Made by a program: the position numbers and the translations under genes. Below, in pieces: positions 35,942-43,148 of a stretch of DNA of 64,000 bases. This DNA comes from a virus, in IMG/VR virus record IMGVR_UViG_3300031715_000001, positions 1 to 64,000 of that record; one strand, given 5' to 3'. The notes under the pieces were generated by a model, which was given only the letters and a program-made list of their open reading frames with translations, was not told the DNA's origin and did not search any database. Within the stretch, counting starts at the first letter, position 1. Each line of letters begins with the position of its first letter.

Positions 35942-36235
35942 TCCCGCACACTACCCCACGCATCCCGGTCCGCCGGCGCTCCCCGGAGGGCGAACGGCCC
36001 AGAGTCAACAGCCTACGTTCCGTAGTTGAGAAGAGCCTCGATTCCAAAAAACACCAGGACTCCAGTACTTCCGGTAACTTCAGTAACTCTAGTACCCCAA
36101 TATGGGCGACTCCAGTTCGGACTTCGAAGTTCCAGTAAGGTATTACTTCTCTCTTACTGAAAAATAAAAGCTAGCTAGCTAAGCTGAGCCTCAAAGTTCT
36201 CATGAGAAAAGAAAGGCAACGCAACGCAAGATCAG

Positions 36236-36272
36236 CTCGTCCGCACCCTCCTGTCAACGGGTGCGAGCACTC
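36236..36272 (-). repeat. Family A palindromic element, copy 21
   Basis: The stem is GCACCC/GGGTGC with loop GTTGACAGGA. Confidence 0.8.
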
Positions 36273-36330
36273 ATGTCGGGGGGCCCGTGCAGTCCGGTCA
36301 TGTGCACGCAGATCCGGGTTTTCGGGCGCG

Positions 36331-36372
36331 AGTCCCCAACGTGCCGCAACTCCAGGGCGGCACGAGACGATG
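36331..36372 (+). repeat. Family A palindromic element, copy 22
   Basis: AGTCCCCAAC, stem GTGCCGC/GCGGCAC, loop AACTCCAGG, end GAGACGATGG. It lies 57 bp before the + gene at 36429 and in its sense, facing copy 21. Confidence 0.85.
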
Positions 36373-36428
36373 GAAATCCCAAATAAACTTGCTTGCAATC
36401 GGAAATTAACAGGGGTAAAATTTATTCC

Positions 36429-36779
36429 ATGCCACGAAGACCAGCCGCCTCCGCTCAACAGCCCCAGAATAATAACCTGACCACGCCAGCGAAACGCCGC
36501 GGTCGACAGCCTGGTTGGAGAAAGAACGCAGCCGGAACGACGCTCCACACTCACTCTGGCGAGGCTACCATCGAGGAATTATTGGAACAGATCTTCCCGG
36601 CCACATTGCTGGGGATGATCACTACGCACATGGCGGACTTGATAAACCGTGGCAAACTGAACGGGTCCAAACTTGCCGATCTCGTGGCGCAGCACAAGGC
36701 GAGCGTGGAGAGCTATTTTGGGACCGTCGAACACATGGCCAAGAACGTCAAAGCCAAGGCCATGAGCGCTGCAGCCTAA
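36429..36779 (+). CDS. Small protein with AT-hook-like N-terminus
   Basis: Start at MPRRPAASAQQPQNNNLTTP. KRRGRQPGWRK is AT-hook-like and would contact DNA. A helical C-terminal domain follows (EATIEELLEQIFPATLLGMI and ADLVAQHKASVESYFGTVEH). It converges with the - gene at 36782. Function unknown, probably nucleoid or DNA-associated. Confidence 0.6.
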   Translation: MPRRPAASAQQPQNNNLTTPAKRRGRQPGWRKNAAGTTLHTHSGEATIEELLEQIFPATLLGMITTHMADLINRGKLNGSKLADLVAQHKASVESYFGTVEHMAKNVKAKAMSAAA

Positions 36780-36781
36780 GG

Positions 36782-37150
36782 TCAGGCAAGCTTCCGGTAC
36801 GTGATGGTCACGTACACGGGGACATCAGGCGGAACTTCCTGACCGGCCAACAGGTAGCGTTTCGCTTTCTGGATATCGAGTCCGTATTCAACATCCAGTA
36901 CTTCAAAACCCTGCAACCCGAATGCGTTCGCTTTCTTGGCGATCTCTCGAAACACCGTTGGAAGATTAACGATGCCGGCGGGTACGCGAACCCGCTCCTG
37001 GAATACGCCTATCCGCTCCTCGGTGTGCCAGCGATGACAATTTCCGCAGAAGAGTTGCTCGACGTCGTTCGAATTATGCGAAGTCAGTCCGCAGCGCAGG
37101 CATTTGATAGCCGATCGGCCGTCACTGGTTATTAGTTCGTAGGTCATCAT
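36782..37150 (-). CDS. Zinc-ribbon phage hypothetical protein
   Basis: MTYELITSDGRSAIKCLRCG, then LTSHNSNDVEQLFCGNCHRW gives a clean two-CxxC zinc ribbon. The pattern GRxxIKCLRCGxxSHNxxDVxxxxCGNCHRFH is one I have seen in phage hypotheticals. The C-terminal half (GLQGFEVLDVEYGLDIQKAK, then VYVTITYRK) is a separate beta-rich part. Function unknown. Confidence 0.7.
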   Translation of the reverse strand: MMTYELITSDGRSAIKCLRCGLTSHNSNDVEQLFCGNCHRWHTEERIGVFQERVRVPAGIVNLPTVFREIAKKANAFGLQGFEVLDVEYGLDIQKAKRYLLAGQEVPPDVPVYVTITYRKLA

Positions 37151-37170
37151 CGACTATTCAGAGCTTTCTT

Positions 37171-37212
37171 CCGTCTCGTGCTGAACTGAGGTTTCAGCAC
37201 GTTGGGGACTCG
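37171..37212 (-). repeat. Family A palindromic element, copy 23
   Basis: The stem is GTGCTGAA/TTCAGCAC with loop ACCTCAG and flanks GTCCCCAAC and GAGACGG. It contains the TGA stop of the Cys-rich gene at 37194. Confidence 0.85.
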
Positions 37213-37520
37213 TTCTTTTGAACGCCCGAGCGGAAATGGGCGATCTTCTCGAAACAGTATTGATGGAATTGGGCCTGCTCCATCGCTTTTCCTTCACCCC
37301 GAAATAAGATCATCGGTATGCGATCCCGGCATAGATCGCAATCATCACAGTATTCCGAATGTTCGTCCCATCTCGGGTCATCTTCTGCGACACCAATGGG
37401 AAGGTCACAGAAGGCGCAGCGGCACTCCGGATCGGTGCAGCCGGCATTCCCGCAGGAGCCTCGCTTCGACCAGCGTATAGCCGCGATGTAGGCGGGATGA
37501 ATCGTGAAACCTGCGATCAT
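37194..37520 (-). CDS. Cys-rich zinc protein
   Basis: ATG 37520 overlaps the preceding stop (ATGA). The 108-aa protein has many Cys pairs: CGNAGCTDPECRCAFCDLPI, CDDCDLCRDRIP, and a late HQYCFEK. These could hold two zinc ions. The last residues and stop (ESPTC) come from family A copy 23. Function unknown. Confidence 0.6.
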   Translation of the reverse strand: MIAGFTIHPAYIAAIRWSKRGSCGNAGCTDPECRCAFCDLPIGVAEDDPRWDEHSEYCDDCDLCRDRIPMILFRGEGKAMEQAQFHQYCFEKIAHFRSGVQKNESPTC

Positions 37521-37813
37521 CGGAGTACCGGGCGTCGCTTTGGTAGCCGGCGGATTTCTTCCTGCAAACGCGAGATCTCCGTCCACAGGGCCTCATTGCG
37601 CTTGAGCATCTCGATACCATATTCGGGGATAACGAAGAGCTCGTCGGTCAGCAGATTTGTGAGCAACAGACTTCCACAAAGTCCGCAAATGTAGGGCGCG
37701 AATTGGGGCACCGTGTTCGGTACTTTCCCCCAGGGCACCGCTGCCAGAGCATCGGGTTCGCCGTCACATTTGGGGCACGGATACATATAAACGAAGGGGC
37801 GGCCTAAACTCAC
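37517..37813 (-). CDS. Zinc-ribbon protein with coiled-coil tail
   Basis: A 98-aa protein with YPCPKCDG and YICGLCGSLL, a zinc-ribbon pair, then a helical end (EALWTEISRLQEEIRRLPKR). Coupled at both ends by ATGA. Function unknown. Confidence 0.6.
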   Translation of the reverse strand: MSLGRPFVYMYPCPKCDGEPDALAAVPWGKVPNTVPQFAPYICGLCGSLLLTNLLTDELFVIPEYGIEMLKRNEALWTEISRLQEEIRRLPKRRPVLR

Positions 37814-38061
37814 AGTAGTTCAACTTCGATCGTATCTCCCGGCGCTGTAGTCATGACCAGAGTTAATTCATCTACCCGGTCAATAACCGCCGCAATCTTC
37901 TGCTTGGCCCGCTCATCGCCTCGCCCAAAGAAATCGCTCATGATACCGAGAATGTCCTGCTTGGCGATATGGGGAACAGTGACGCGGAGACGTAGTTTCT
38001 TGTTCTGACCTGGCGCGTTCAGTATCCACGCGAAGGCAATCAACGCCAAACGTCGGGTCAT
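37810..38061 (-). CDS. Small hypothetical protein with hydrophobic N-terminus
   Basis: An 83-aa protein; MTRRLALIAFAWILNAPGQN resembles a short signal peptide. The rest (HIAKQDILGIMSDFFGRGDE then ELTLVMTTAPGDTIEVEL) looks globular. Preceded by family A copy 24. Confidence 0.5.
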   Translation of the reverse strand: MTRRLALIAFAWILNAPGQNKKLRLRVTVPHIAKQDILGIMSDFFGRGDERAKQKIAAVIDRVDELTLVMTTAPGDTIEVELL

Positions 38062-38068
38062 AGCATCC

Positions 38069-38108
38069 TCTCCCCCAGCGCGGCGACTCCAGGGCCGCGC
38101 GAAACGTT
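38069..38108 (+). repeat. Family A palindromic element, copy 24
   Basis: The stem is GCGCGGC/GCCGCGC with loop GACTCCAGG and flanks CTCCCCCA and GAAACGT. Antisense to the neighbouring genes. Confidence 0.85.
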
Positions 38109-38112
38109 CAAT

Positions 38113-38508
38113 TCATTTCCTTCTGACCGTAACCAGACAATTCATTCGACTCAGATCATGTCCCGGATACTGGTTTAATTCGCCGGCGAGTTCGTTATAG
38201 TCAGAGCAAAGACTTCGCCATTCCCGCATGGCTCTTACTGCTGTGGCATTGGATCGTTGGGTATTTGAATTCGCTTCATCGACCAGTTTACGGAAGGATC
38301 CGACAGTTGCTTCGTTGCGGGCCATTACTTCGTCAACCTGCTTGTTGAGCCCGTCGAACTTCCCGTTCAGCTCCTTGAATAGCCTGCCGTATTCAACGAC
38401 CTCGTGCGTGAGCGGCCGCACTTCAATCCAGTTGCAGAGGTTCCAGCCCATGAATAGCCAGGCTATGGAGCTTGTGAAATATCGGAAGAGACCAAACCGG
38501 GAACTCAC
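38113..38508 (-). CDS. Membrane-anchored coiled-coil protein
   Basis: A 131-aa protein: one N-terminal hydrophobic segment (FTSSIAWLFMGWNLCNWI), then a coiled coil (EYGRLFKELNGKFDGLNKQV and NEATVGSFRKLVDEANSNTQ). Cys residues near the end. Overlaps the HNH stop by ATGA. Family unknown. Confidence 0.55.
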   Translation of the reverse strand: MSSRFGLFRYFTSSIAWLFMGWNLCNWIEVRPLTHEVVEYGRLFKELNGKFDGLNKQVDEVMARNEATVGSFRKLVDEANSNTQRSNATAVRAMREWRSLCSDYNELAGELNQYPGHDLSRMNCLVTVRRK

Positions 38509-38960
38509 GAGGCCTGTCGCTCCGCCTCCCTTGTCGAACTCTCCATGGATTTCCTTCGGCGCGCCGATTCAATGTAACATTCCCGGAAGAACACCAAGGT
38601 TCGGCTGGCCGCTTGCCTAATACCAATTGCCAGTGGTCCCACGATGTACTCCTCCGATCCCAGTTGGGCGACGTACTTCCCGTTCCGAATGGATAACTGA
38701 GGCTTCTCGGTCAGCCGCGCGATCACGGCGTTCAGATCGATTCCATAGTGAGCCTCGAATTTACGCCGGCCTTTGTCCAAAGCGAATTTGTCGATTCTGT
38801 GATGCAGATGGCATAGCGGAACAACTTGAGTGTCTGACGCCTTCTGGGACGTTCCGTGTGGCCCTACATGACAAGGGTCAACCCATCGTTGGCAACCGTG
38901 TACAAGGCACGGTAATGATTTTATGAACGCGAGATGAGACTTGTTACGTGATGGCTTCAT
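38505..38960 (-). CDS. HNH-type nuclease (DUF968-like)
   Basis: FIKSLPCLVHGCQRWVDPCH followed by VGPHGTSQKASDTQVVPLCH and LHHRIDKFALDKGRRKFEAH is the arrangement of phage DUF968/NinG-like HNH nucleases. A C-terminal basic helix follows (YIESARRRKSMESSTREAER). It may process recombination intermediates. Confidence 0.8.
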   Translation of the reverse strand: MKPSRNKSHLAFIKSLPCLVHGCQRWVDPCHVGPHGTSQKASDTQVVPLCHLHHRIDKFALDKGRRKFEAHYGIDLNAVIARLTEKPQLSIRNGKYVAQLGSEEYIVGPLAIGIRQAASRTLVFFRECYIESARRRKSMESSTREAERQAS

Positions 38961-38980
38961 TTACTGTTTCGATTCTTTTT

Positions 38981-39034
38981 ACCAAGGAGTCCCTCAGACA
39001 AACTGTCACGTCCCTGAAGCTGGCTCAGAGCTAT
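38981..39034. repeat. Family B repeat, copy 4
   Basis: GGAGTCCCTCAGACAAACTG ... CCCTGAAGCTGGCTCAGAGC, about 85% like copy 2. It supplies the last residues and the TGA of the gene at 39006. Confidence 0.75.
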
Positions 39035-39293
39035 CAGGCGAGTTGCTTACAACCGGGCTCGATTCGGGATCTTCGTGGCCTGGACACCCGGTTTCATAGC
39101 TGAAGCCCTCGCATTGCCCGTAGGGCAGAACTTTCCTGCCTAACACGAGCTGATCCAGGAGCATGTCCTTGGCTTCGTCTGCGGTCAGTTTCCGTCCGTC
39201 GTCATCACGGAACATTCCATCGAACTCGCCAGAGAGCATGTGGCTCTTTAGAAACCCCCGGATATCAAGGCATATGTGTACGGTTTTGGTCAT
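39006..39293 (-). CDS. Conserved phage hypothetical protein
   Basis: A 95-aa protein of a recognisable phage pattern: VHICLDIRGFLKSHMLSGEF, DGRKLTADEAKDMLLDQLVL, GQCEGFSYETGCPGHE. The function is unknown. The end SSEPASGT is encoded by family B copy 4. Confidence 0.7.
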   Translation of the reverse strand: MTKTVHICLDIRGFLKSHMLSGEFDGMFRDDDGRKLTADEAKDMLLDQLVLGRKVLPYGQCEGFSYETGCPGHEDPESSPVVSNSPDSSEPASGT

Positions 39294-39296
39294 CGT

Positions 39297-39518
39297 TTAT
39301 TGCTCTAAGTCCCGTATTGGTTCGTCGTACTCGAAAACACCACGCACTTCGCAATCGGCGATCCGATCAAAGCCAGAATCGTCCACTGATTCCGGTGGAA
39401 GAAAGATATCGACCTCAACCCGCAAGTTTTCGGCAATCTCGCGGGCCTCGTCAGCCGTGTTCGCCTCGACCAGGATGGAACTTGTGCCACTGATATTAAG
39501 TTCAACTTCCCATTTCAT
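39297..39518 (-). CDS. Small hypothetical protein
   Basis: A 73-aa acidic protein: MKWEVELNISGTSSILVEAN, TADEAREIAENLRVEVDIF. It looks like a small beta-alpha-beta domain common in phage genomes. TAATG overlap with its upstream partner. Confidence 0.6.
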   Translation of the reverse strand: MKWEVELNISGTSSILVEANTADEAREIAENLRVEVDIFLPPESVDDSGFDRIADCEVRGVFEYDEPIRDLEQ

Positions 39519-39733
39519 TAGACCGGTCCTCCGGGATCAATCTCGGGCTCAAGACTTCGCTCGTATACCGGGACCAGGCGTGGCTTCGGGCTTGGATCGT
39601 CGTCCCATTTCACAAGCCAATCCCCCCGATACTTCGAGGGCGCGACGATGGTGCCGATGCGCTCTCTAACGATGGCTATGCCGGAGAACTTCTGCCGCAC
39701 CCGATCTCCTTGGGCGAATCGTTTCTCGCTCAT
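39518..39733 (-). CDS. Small KOW-like phage protein
   Basis: A 71-aa protein: RFAQGDRVRQKFSGIAIVRE, RIGTIVAPSKYRGDWLVKWD, then PRLVPVYERSLEP. The GDxVR...GTIV...W.VKWD pattern is a small beta-barrel (KOW/SH3-like). Function unknown. Confidence 0.65.
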   Translation of the reverse strand: MSEKRFAQGDRVRQKFSGIAIVRERIGTIVAPSKYRGDWLVKWDDDPSPKPRLVPVYERSLEPEIDPGGPV

Positions 39734-39797
39734 AAACGGATCGTCCGGTCATCGGCAGCCTCTTCACCGCGCCGTATGCCAGATCGGCGCGAGGCGA
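39731..39797 (+). repeat. Family A palindromic element, copy 25
   Basis: ATAAACGGATCGTCCGG ... CTCTTCACC, stem GCGCCG/CGGCGC with loop TATGCCAGAT, end GAGGCGAAAG. Antisense to genes. Confidence 0.8.
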
Positions 39798-39809
39798 AAG
39801 AGTGCTTCA

Positions 39810-40037
39810 TCATGATGTCACCGGCACACATGCCTCCAGCGCAACGCAGCCAGACTCGCCTTCGAGCCACACCACCGCCGTATGGCCAGAGAGCACAGAG
39901 GCTTCACTGCGCGTCTTCCGTAATCGGAACTCAGGGGCTCAAATCACTGGATGATATTCGACCATCGTTCCTACCGGATATTTCAAATTCCAGTTCTCGA
40001 CCTCGAGAATGAGCGTCTTCAGAGTGGGCTGTTTCAT
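39810..40037 (-). pseudogene. Phage hypothetical gene with in-frame TGA at codon 33
   Basis: From the ATG at 40037 (overlapping the preceding stop) the frame reads MKQPTLKTLILEVENWNLKY, then PVGTMVEYHPVI, TGA (39939-39941), and continues in the same frame APEFRLRKTRSEASVLSGHT, AVVWLEGESGCVALEACV to a stop at 39810. Both halves fit one phage family (KHPVGTxVxY ... TRSxAxVLSGHTxVVWVEGxxGCVAL). So either a nonsense mutation or TGA readthrough. A TGG or GGA in place of TGA would restore it. Confidence 0.75.
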
Positions 40038-40615
40038 AACTTCGCCTCGAGGGTGGCTTTGGCGGCGAGGCAGATGGCGAGCGGGGCGGTGGCTGCGAAC
40101 GCTTGATAGTGAGGCTCGTCGTCGTCAGTCTTTGAGAAACAAGTGTGCCAATCGTCAGTCCAGTGAGCAGCGGGCCGCTCGGTTGTAGAGGCTGCATTCA
40201 CGGTGGCATGCCAGCCCAGTTCCCTCATCCGCTCCACCACGCTCCAGGCATCAGAGATTCCAGTTGAAAATCCGGGACATAAACGGGAATTGCCTTTCTC
40301 GTCGCGCCAATGGGAATTTAGCGCAACCCACCCACCGAGCATCATCGTCCCGCGAGGCACGAACCGCCAGCCAAGGCAATGCTCAGCAATCCAGACATCC
40401 AATTCTTCGCCCGGAGCGCCGCCATCGACCGAAGACGGGTGCCCCAACTTATCCGCAGGATCGGCCAGGGGAATCCAGGAACGGTCTACTTGTGAGCGGA
40501 CAAGATCGGGCTCTGAGGATGCCCCTACCCGAGGCCGGGCATCCTTGGATGCTAGTGGTCGGGACAAAGCCGAATCTTTCCCGGCCGACGTCGTCATATC
40601 ATCTTCATGTTTCAT
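40034..40615 (-). CDS. Phage ABA-sandwich-domain protein with palindrome-derived N-terminus
   Basis: The C-terminal 115 residues fit the Phage_ABA_S domain: LDVWIAEHCLGWRFVPRGTM, PGFSTGISDAWSVVERMREL, WHTCFSK, and TAPLAICLAAKATLEA. The first 65 residues translate the long family A copy 26 (RPLASKDARPRVGASSEPDL, then PADKLGHPSSVDG). The start overlaps the TnpB stop (ATGA). The domain usually sits close to the N-terminus, so the element appears to be inserted just after the start codon. A TTG start at LDVWIAEH is the alternative. Confidence 0.7.
   Translation of the reverse strand: MKHEDDMTTSAGKDSALSRPLASKDARPRVGASSEPDLVRSQVDRSWIPLADPADKLGHPSSVDGGAPGEELDVWIAEHCLGWRFVPRGTMMLGGWVALNSHWRDEKGNSRLCPGFSTGISDAWSVVERMRELGWHATVNAASTTERPAAHWTDDWHTCFSKTDDDEPHYQAFAATAPLAICLAAKATLEAKL
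40411..40572 (+). repeat. Family A palindromic element, copy 26 (long form)
   Basis: CCATCGACCGAAGACGGGTG, CTTATCCGCAGGATCGGCC and GGCATCCTTGGATGCTAGTG mark the arms; about 120 bp matches copy 2 almost exactly. Read in frame as the N-terminus of the ABA-sandwich protein. Confidence 0.85.
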
Positions 40616-41745
40616 GGCACGATACCTCGCATCAGTTGATCAAGCGTTTGATGCTCCCAAAGCGGGATTTCTGATGTCACGCCATAGGCATGTACCTTCT
40701 CGTGGCTCCATCCGAGCCCGGAAATGAGCGCGTTACGAGCGGCGTTAACGTCCCGCTCGTGGTGAGCACCACAGGCCCCGCAGTACCATTCCCTTACCTT
40801 GAGTCCTGCTAAGCCTATTGGACCAGTTAAGGCCCCACAGGTAGAACAGGTCCTCGTGGAATTCCGATTCTCGGGGAAGATCAGTTCCGTACCGCCGATA
40901 AGGCTCTTGTACGAAAGCATGATCCTCAACCCGCCGTGGCCACTATCGCCAACGGATTTTCCAAAACGCTTCGCTATCGCCCGATGATTATCCTTGAGAA
41001 AACAGATCGTCTTGTTCTCCGCTACTAACCGGCGCGACAGCTTGTGGTTCCGATCCCTGCGGCGATTCTTGGCCCGCTCCTGTAAACGATTGGCTAGATG
41101 CCTATTCCAGCCGCGTTGGGCTTGTCCAAATCGCTTCTCGATCTTTCTGAATTCCCGCGGGTGCGATAGCTTTTCGCCGGTACTCAGCGTGACCAGATCT
41201 TTGAAGCCGGGATCAATACCGACGCTAGCTTCGGCGATCCGCCCGATAGCTTTTGGCTGAGCATCGATAAACAGACACAGATACCAGCCGGAAGCGCGTT
41301 TGACAATCCGCCCGCACTTGATTCTGCCCTCAGGAATCCATTGCTTGTGAAAGCCCACCCGTCCAATTCCCTGAATTCCGATCTTGCCGTCCTTGGGACG
41401 CCTCATCGGATCGGGGAACGGAATGGAGTTGAGCGGACGGCGCATTCCTTTAAGTCTCGGCTTGCGCGCCAACCCCTTGAAACAGCGCTGCCACGACATG
41501 TGAACGGTCGAGAGCACCCCCTGTATCGTGTGGCTGGGAATGCCCAAACGCTCACAGTGCCCTGCCAATAGATTGTGGAAGTCTCGCGCCGAAAAGTAAA
41601 TCTTATCTCGCGCGTTTAGCTCGATCTTCCGTAATCCGAAGTTCCAGACCGATCCAAGTATAGGAAGCCAGGAAGACAGAAGCTTCTCCTGTCGCCGATT
41701 CAGCCTGAGCTTGAGTTGATATTGAATCACTGTACTGACGATCAT
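40612..41745 (-). CDS. TnpB-like protein lacking the RuvC-II glutamate
   Basis: ATG 41745 (MIVSTVIQYQLKLRLNRRQE) is preferred. The TnpB frame is otherwise complete: RuvC-I GIDPGFKDLVTLSTGEKLSH, the late zinc finger CSTCGALTG...WYCGACGAHHERD with RuvC-III Asp. In the RuvC-II position, where TnpB has an E (as FEDLNI in the first TnpB), this protein reads ENKTICFLKDNHRAIAKRFG, so the Glu is replaced. It could be nuclease-dead, as TldR repressors are, or from a clade with a rearranged site. No tnpA nearby; the stop overlaps the next gene's start. Confidence 0.8.
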   Translation of the reverse strand: MIVSTVIQYQLKLRLNRRQEKLLSSWLPILGSVWNFGLRKIELNARDKIYFSARDFHNLLAGHCERLGIPSHTIQGVLSTVHMSWQRCFKGLARKPRLKGMRRPLNSIPFPDPMRRPKDGKIGIQGIGRVGFHKQWIPEGRIKCGRIVKRASGWYLCLFIDAQPKAIGRIAEASVGIDPGFKDLVTLSTGEKLSHPREFRKIEKRFGQAQRGWNRHLANRLQERAKNRRRDRNHKLSRRLVAENKTICFLKDNHRAIAKRFGKSVGDSGHGGLRIMLSYKSLIGGTELIFPENRNSTRTCSTCGALTGPIGLAGLKVREWYCGACGAHHERDVNAARNALISGLGWSHEKVHAYGVTSEIPLWEHQTLDQLMRGIVP

Positions 41746-41863
41746 GCTAACATAGCGCGGGCAAGTACGCAAGAGAAAAAGACACTCCGCGCCCGAGATT
41801 AATACTGGTGGAACTCCCCATTGACTATGGGTAGTTAGGCGGGTAAGCTAGCAGGGGAGGGGA

Positions 41864-42100
41864 ATGAAGAAGATACGGAAGAATCCGGCGGCTGTTGCGT
41901 TAGGTAAACTCGGTGCGAAAAAGGGTGGGGAAGCTCGCGCTCGAAGCTTAACCGAACAGGAGCGGCGCGAGATTGGGAAGGCGGGCGGAAAAGCGCGGGC
42001 TAAGAAGATGACCAAGCGGCAGCGCTCGGACAGCGCCCGGAAGGCGGCGGCGGCGCGGTGGGGAAAAAAAGGCCTGAATGGGAAAAGCAGTAAAGGCTAA
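41864..42100 (+). CDS. Very basic Lys/Arg/Ala-rich protein (histone-like)
   Basis: A 78-aa protein made of repeated GGxARA-type segments: KLGAKKGGEARARSLTEQER, REIGKAGGKARAKKMT, SARKAAAARWGKK. Such KGG/AARARWGK proteins are DNA-binding or disordered. AGGGGAGGGGA precedes the ATG. It heads the + strand block and overlaps the next gene by 23 bp. Confidence 0.65.
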   Translation: MKKIRKNPAAVALGKLGAKKGGEARARSLTEQERREIGKAGGKARAKKMTKRQRSDSARKAAAARWGKKGLNGKSSKG

Positions 42101-42356
42101 AACACGCGATTCGATCGAAGACCGGATGCTAAAAGCTGTGGCGAAGTATCTGGAGACAAAGGATTGGCACGTTGCGGTTGTCAGCGCCGCCCGGATTCAA
42201 GGGCCGGTGAGCGCTGGGCTTAACTACGAATTCGTGCTGCGGTTCAGCGGCAAAAAGAAAGAGCCGACGGCTGAATCCGCCCTGAAGCAAGTCGAGCAAG
42301 TCGGCGAATCCATCCACGCCATAAAGAGTGCTGCGCGCAAGCACGGATTCCTGTGA
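42078..42356 (+). CDS. Small hypothetical protein
   Basis: A 92-aa protein (MGKAVKAKTRDSIEDRMLKA, then WHVAVVSAARIQGPVSAGLN, YEFVLRFSGKKKEP). It appears globular alpha/beta. The overlap with the basic gene suggests co-expression. Unknown family. Confidence 0.55.
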   Translation: MGKAVKAKTRDSIEDRMLKAVAKYLETKDWHVAVVSAARIQGPVSAGLNYEFVLRFSGKKKEPTAESALKQVEQVGESIHAIKSAARKHGFL

Positions 42357-42361
42357 CGCGT

Positions 42362-42430
42362 ATAAAACGGAACGCCGAGGTATCGGACAATCTTCACCGC
42401 GGCATATTACAGATTGCCGCGAGACGGAGG
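42362..42430 (+). repeat. Family A palindromic element, copy 27
   Basis: AAAACGGAACGCCGAGG ... TCTTCACC, stem GCGGCA/TGCCGC with loop TATTACAGAT, end GAGACGGAGGA. In sense with the + gene, and its 3' end supplies that gene's ribosome site. Confidence 0.85.
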
Positions 42431-42440
42431 ACAAGAAAAA

Positions 42441-43148
42441 GTGACTGGCAAAAGCTTAGTGTTTTTGTGCTGTGCGATCGCGCACACACAACCACTCGTC
42501 AACTCTCTCGTAGTCCGATCGGTAACGGTGACACCCACCGAAATCAGCGCGGACCTACTCAACACATCCGGCCTAAGCATCACCGCTGGATCGATCCAGC
42601 TCACCACCACCACCGAAACGCAACAGCCCACGGTACAGAAGCTTTCGTTTGAATTGATCTGGAGCACCAATCTGGACGACTTGCGGGCGCCCTACGCAGC
42701 CAAATACCCGGCGAGTATGCAATTTGGCCCTATCCTTCCCAATGCGGTTTATCACTGGCGGCATCCCAACACCAACCCGCCCGCGAAAACCGCCGACGTA
42801 AAAGTGACCGCGGTGATCTTTTTGGGCGGCAAGGAAGAGGGCGATCCGCTGCGTACCATCCCGCTATTCGTGGCGCGCGCGCAGATGACCGGCGAATTAA
42901 CTTATTGGGCCAAGGCCATCGATTCCGTCCACACGCTGGCCCAGCTCGAAACCTTGCTCAGCCATCCGCGAACGCCGGCCGACGCGACTACGGCGGCCGT
43001 GATTCTTAGTACGCTGCGCAGCGTGCCCGCATCCGTGAGCGCTGGGGTGATGACCGAAGGAGCGGGTTTGAACTACGTCCAGGTATATCTAAAGCGAATG
43101 CTGTCCACGTTGGAAGTCGAATCGGTCCGCAAAGGAGGCCAGCAATGA
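42441..43148 (+). CDS. Exported hypothetical protein
   Basis: GTG 42441 follows GGAGGACAAGAAAAA, part of family A copy 27. The N-terminus VTGKSLVFLCCAIAHTQPLV is signal-peptide-like. The remaining 220 residues are beta-rich (SLVVRSVTVTPTEISADLLN and ELIWSTNLDDLRAPYAAKYP) followed by a helical end. No family recognised. It overlaps the next gene by 4 bp. Confidence 0.6.
   Translation: MTGKSLVFLCCAIAHTQPLVNSLVVRSVTVTPTEISADLLNTSGLSITAGSIQLTTTTETQQPTVQKLSFELIWSTNLDDLRAPYAAKYPASMQFGPILPNAVYHWRHPNTNPPAKTADVKVTAVIFLGGKEEGDPLRTIPLFVARAQMTGELTYWAKAIDSVHTLAQLETLLSHPRTPADATTAAVILSTLRSVPASVSAGVMTEGAGLNYVQVYLKRMLSTLEVESVRKGGQQ

Larger units (their letters stand above)
35942..36428. other. Non-coding region with palindromes and short iterations
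   Basis: Between 36060 and 36100 a roughly 10-bp unit repeats (AGTACTTC, GGTAACTTC, AGTAACTCT, AGTACCCC). An A/T-rich block at 36140-36185 ends with GCTAGCTAGCTAAGCT. Two family A copies follow. This could be an origin-like or regulatory region; no gene is seen. Confidence 0.5.
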
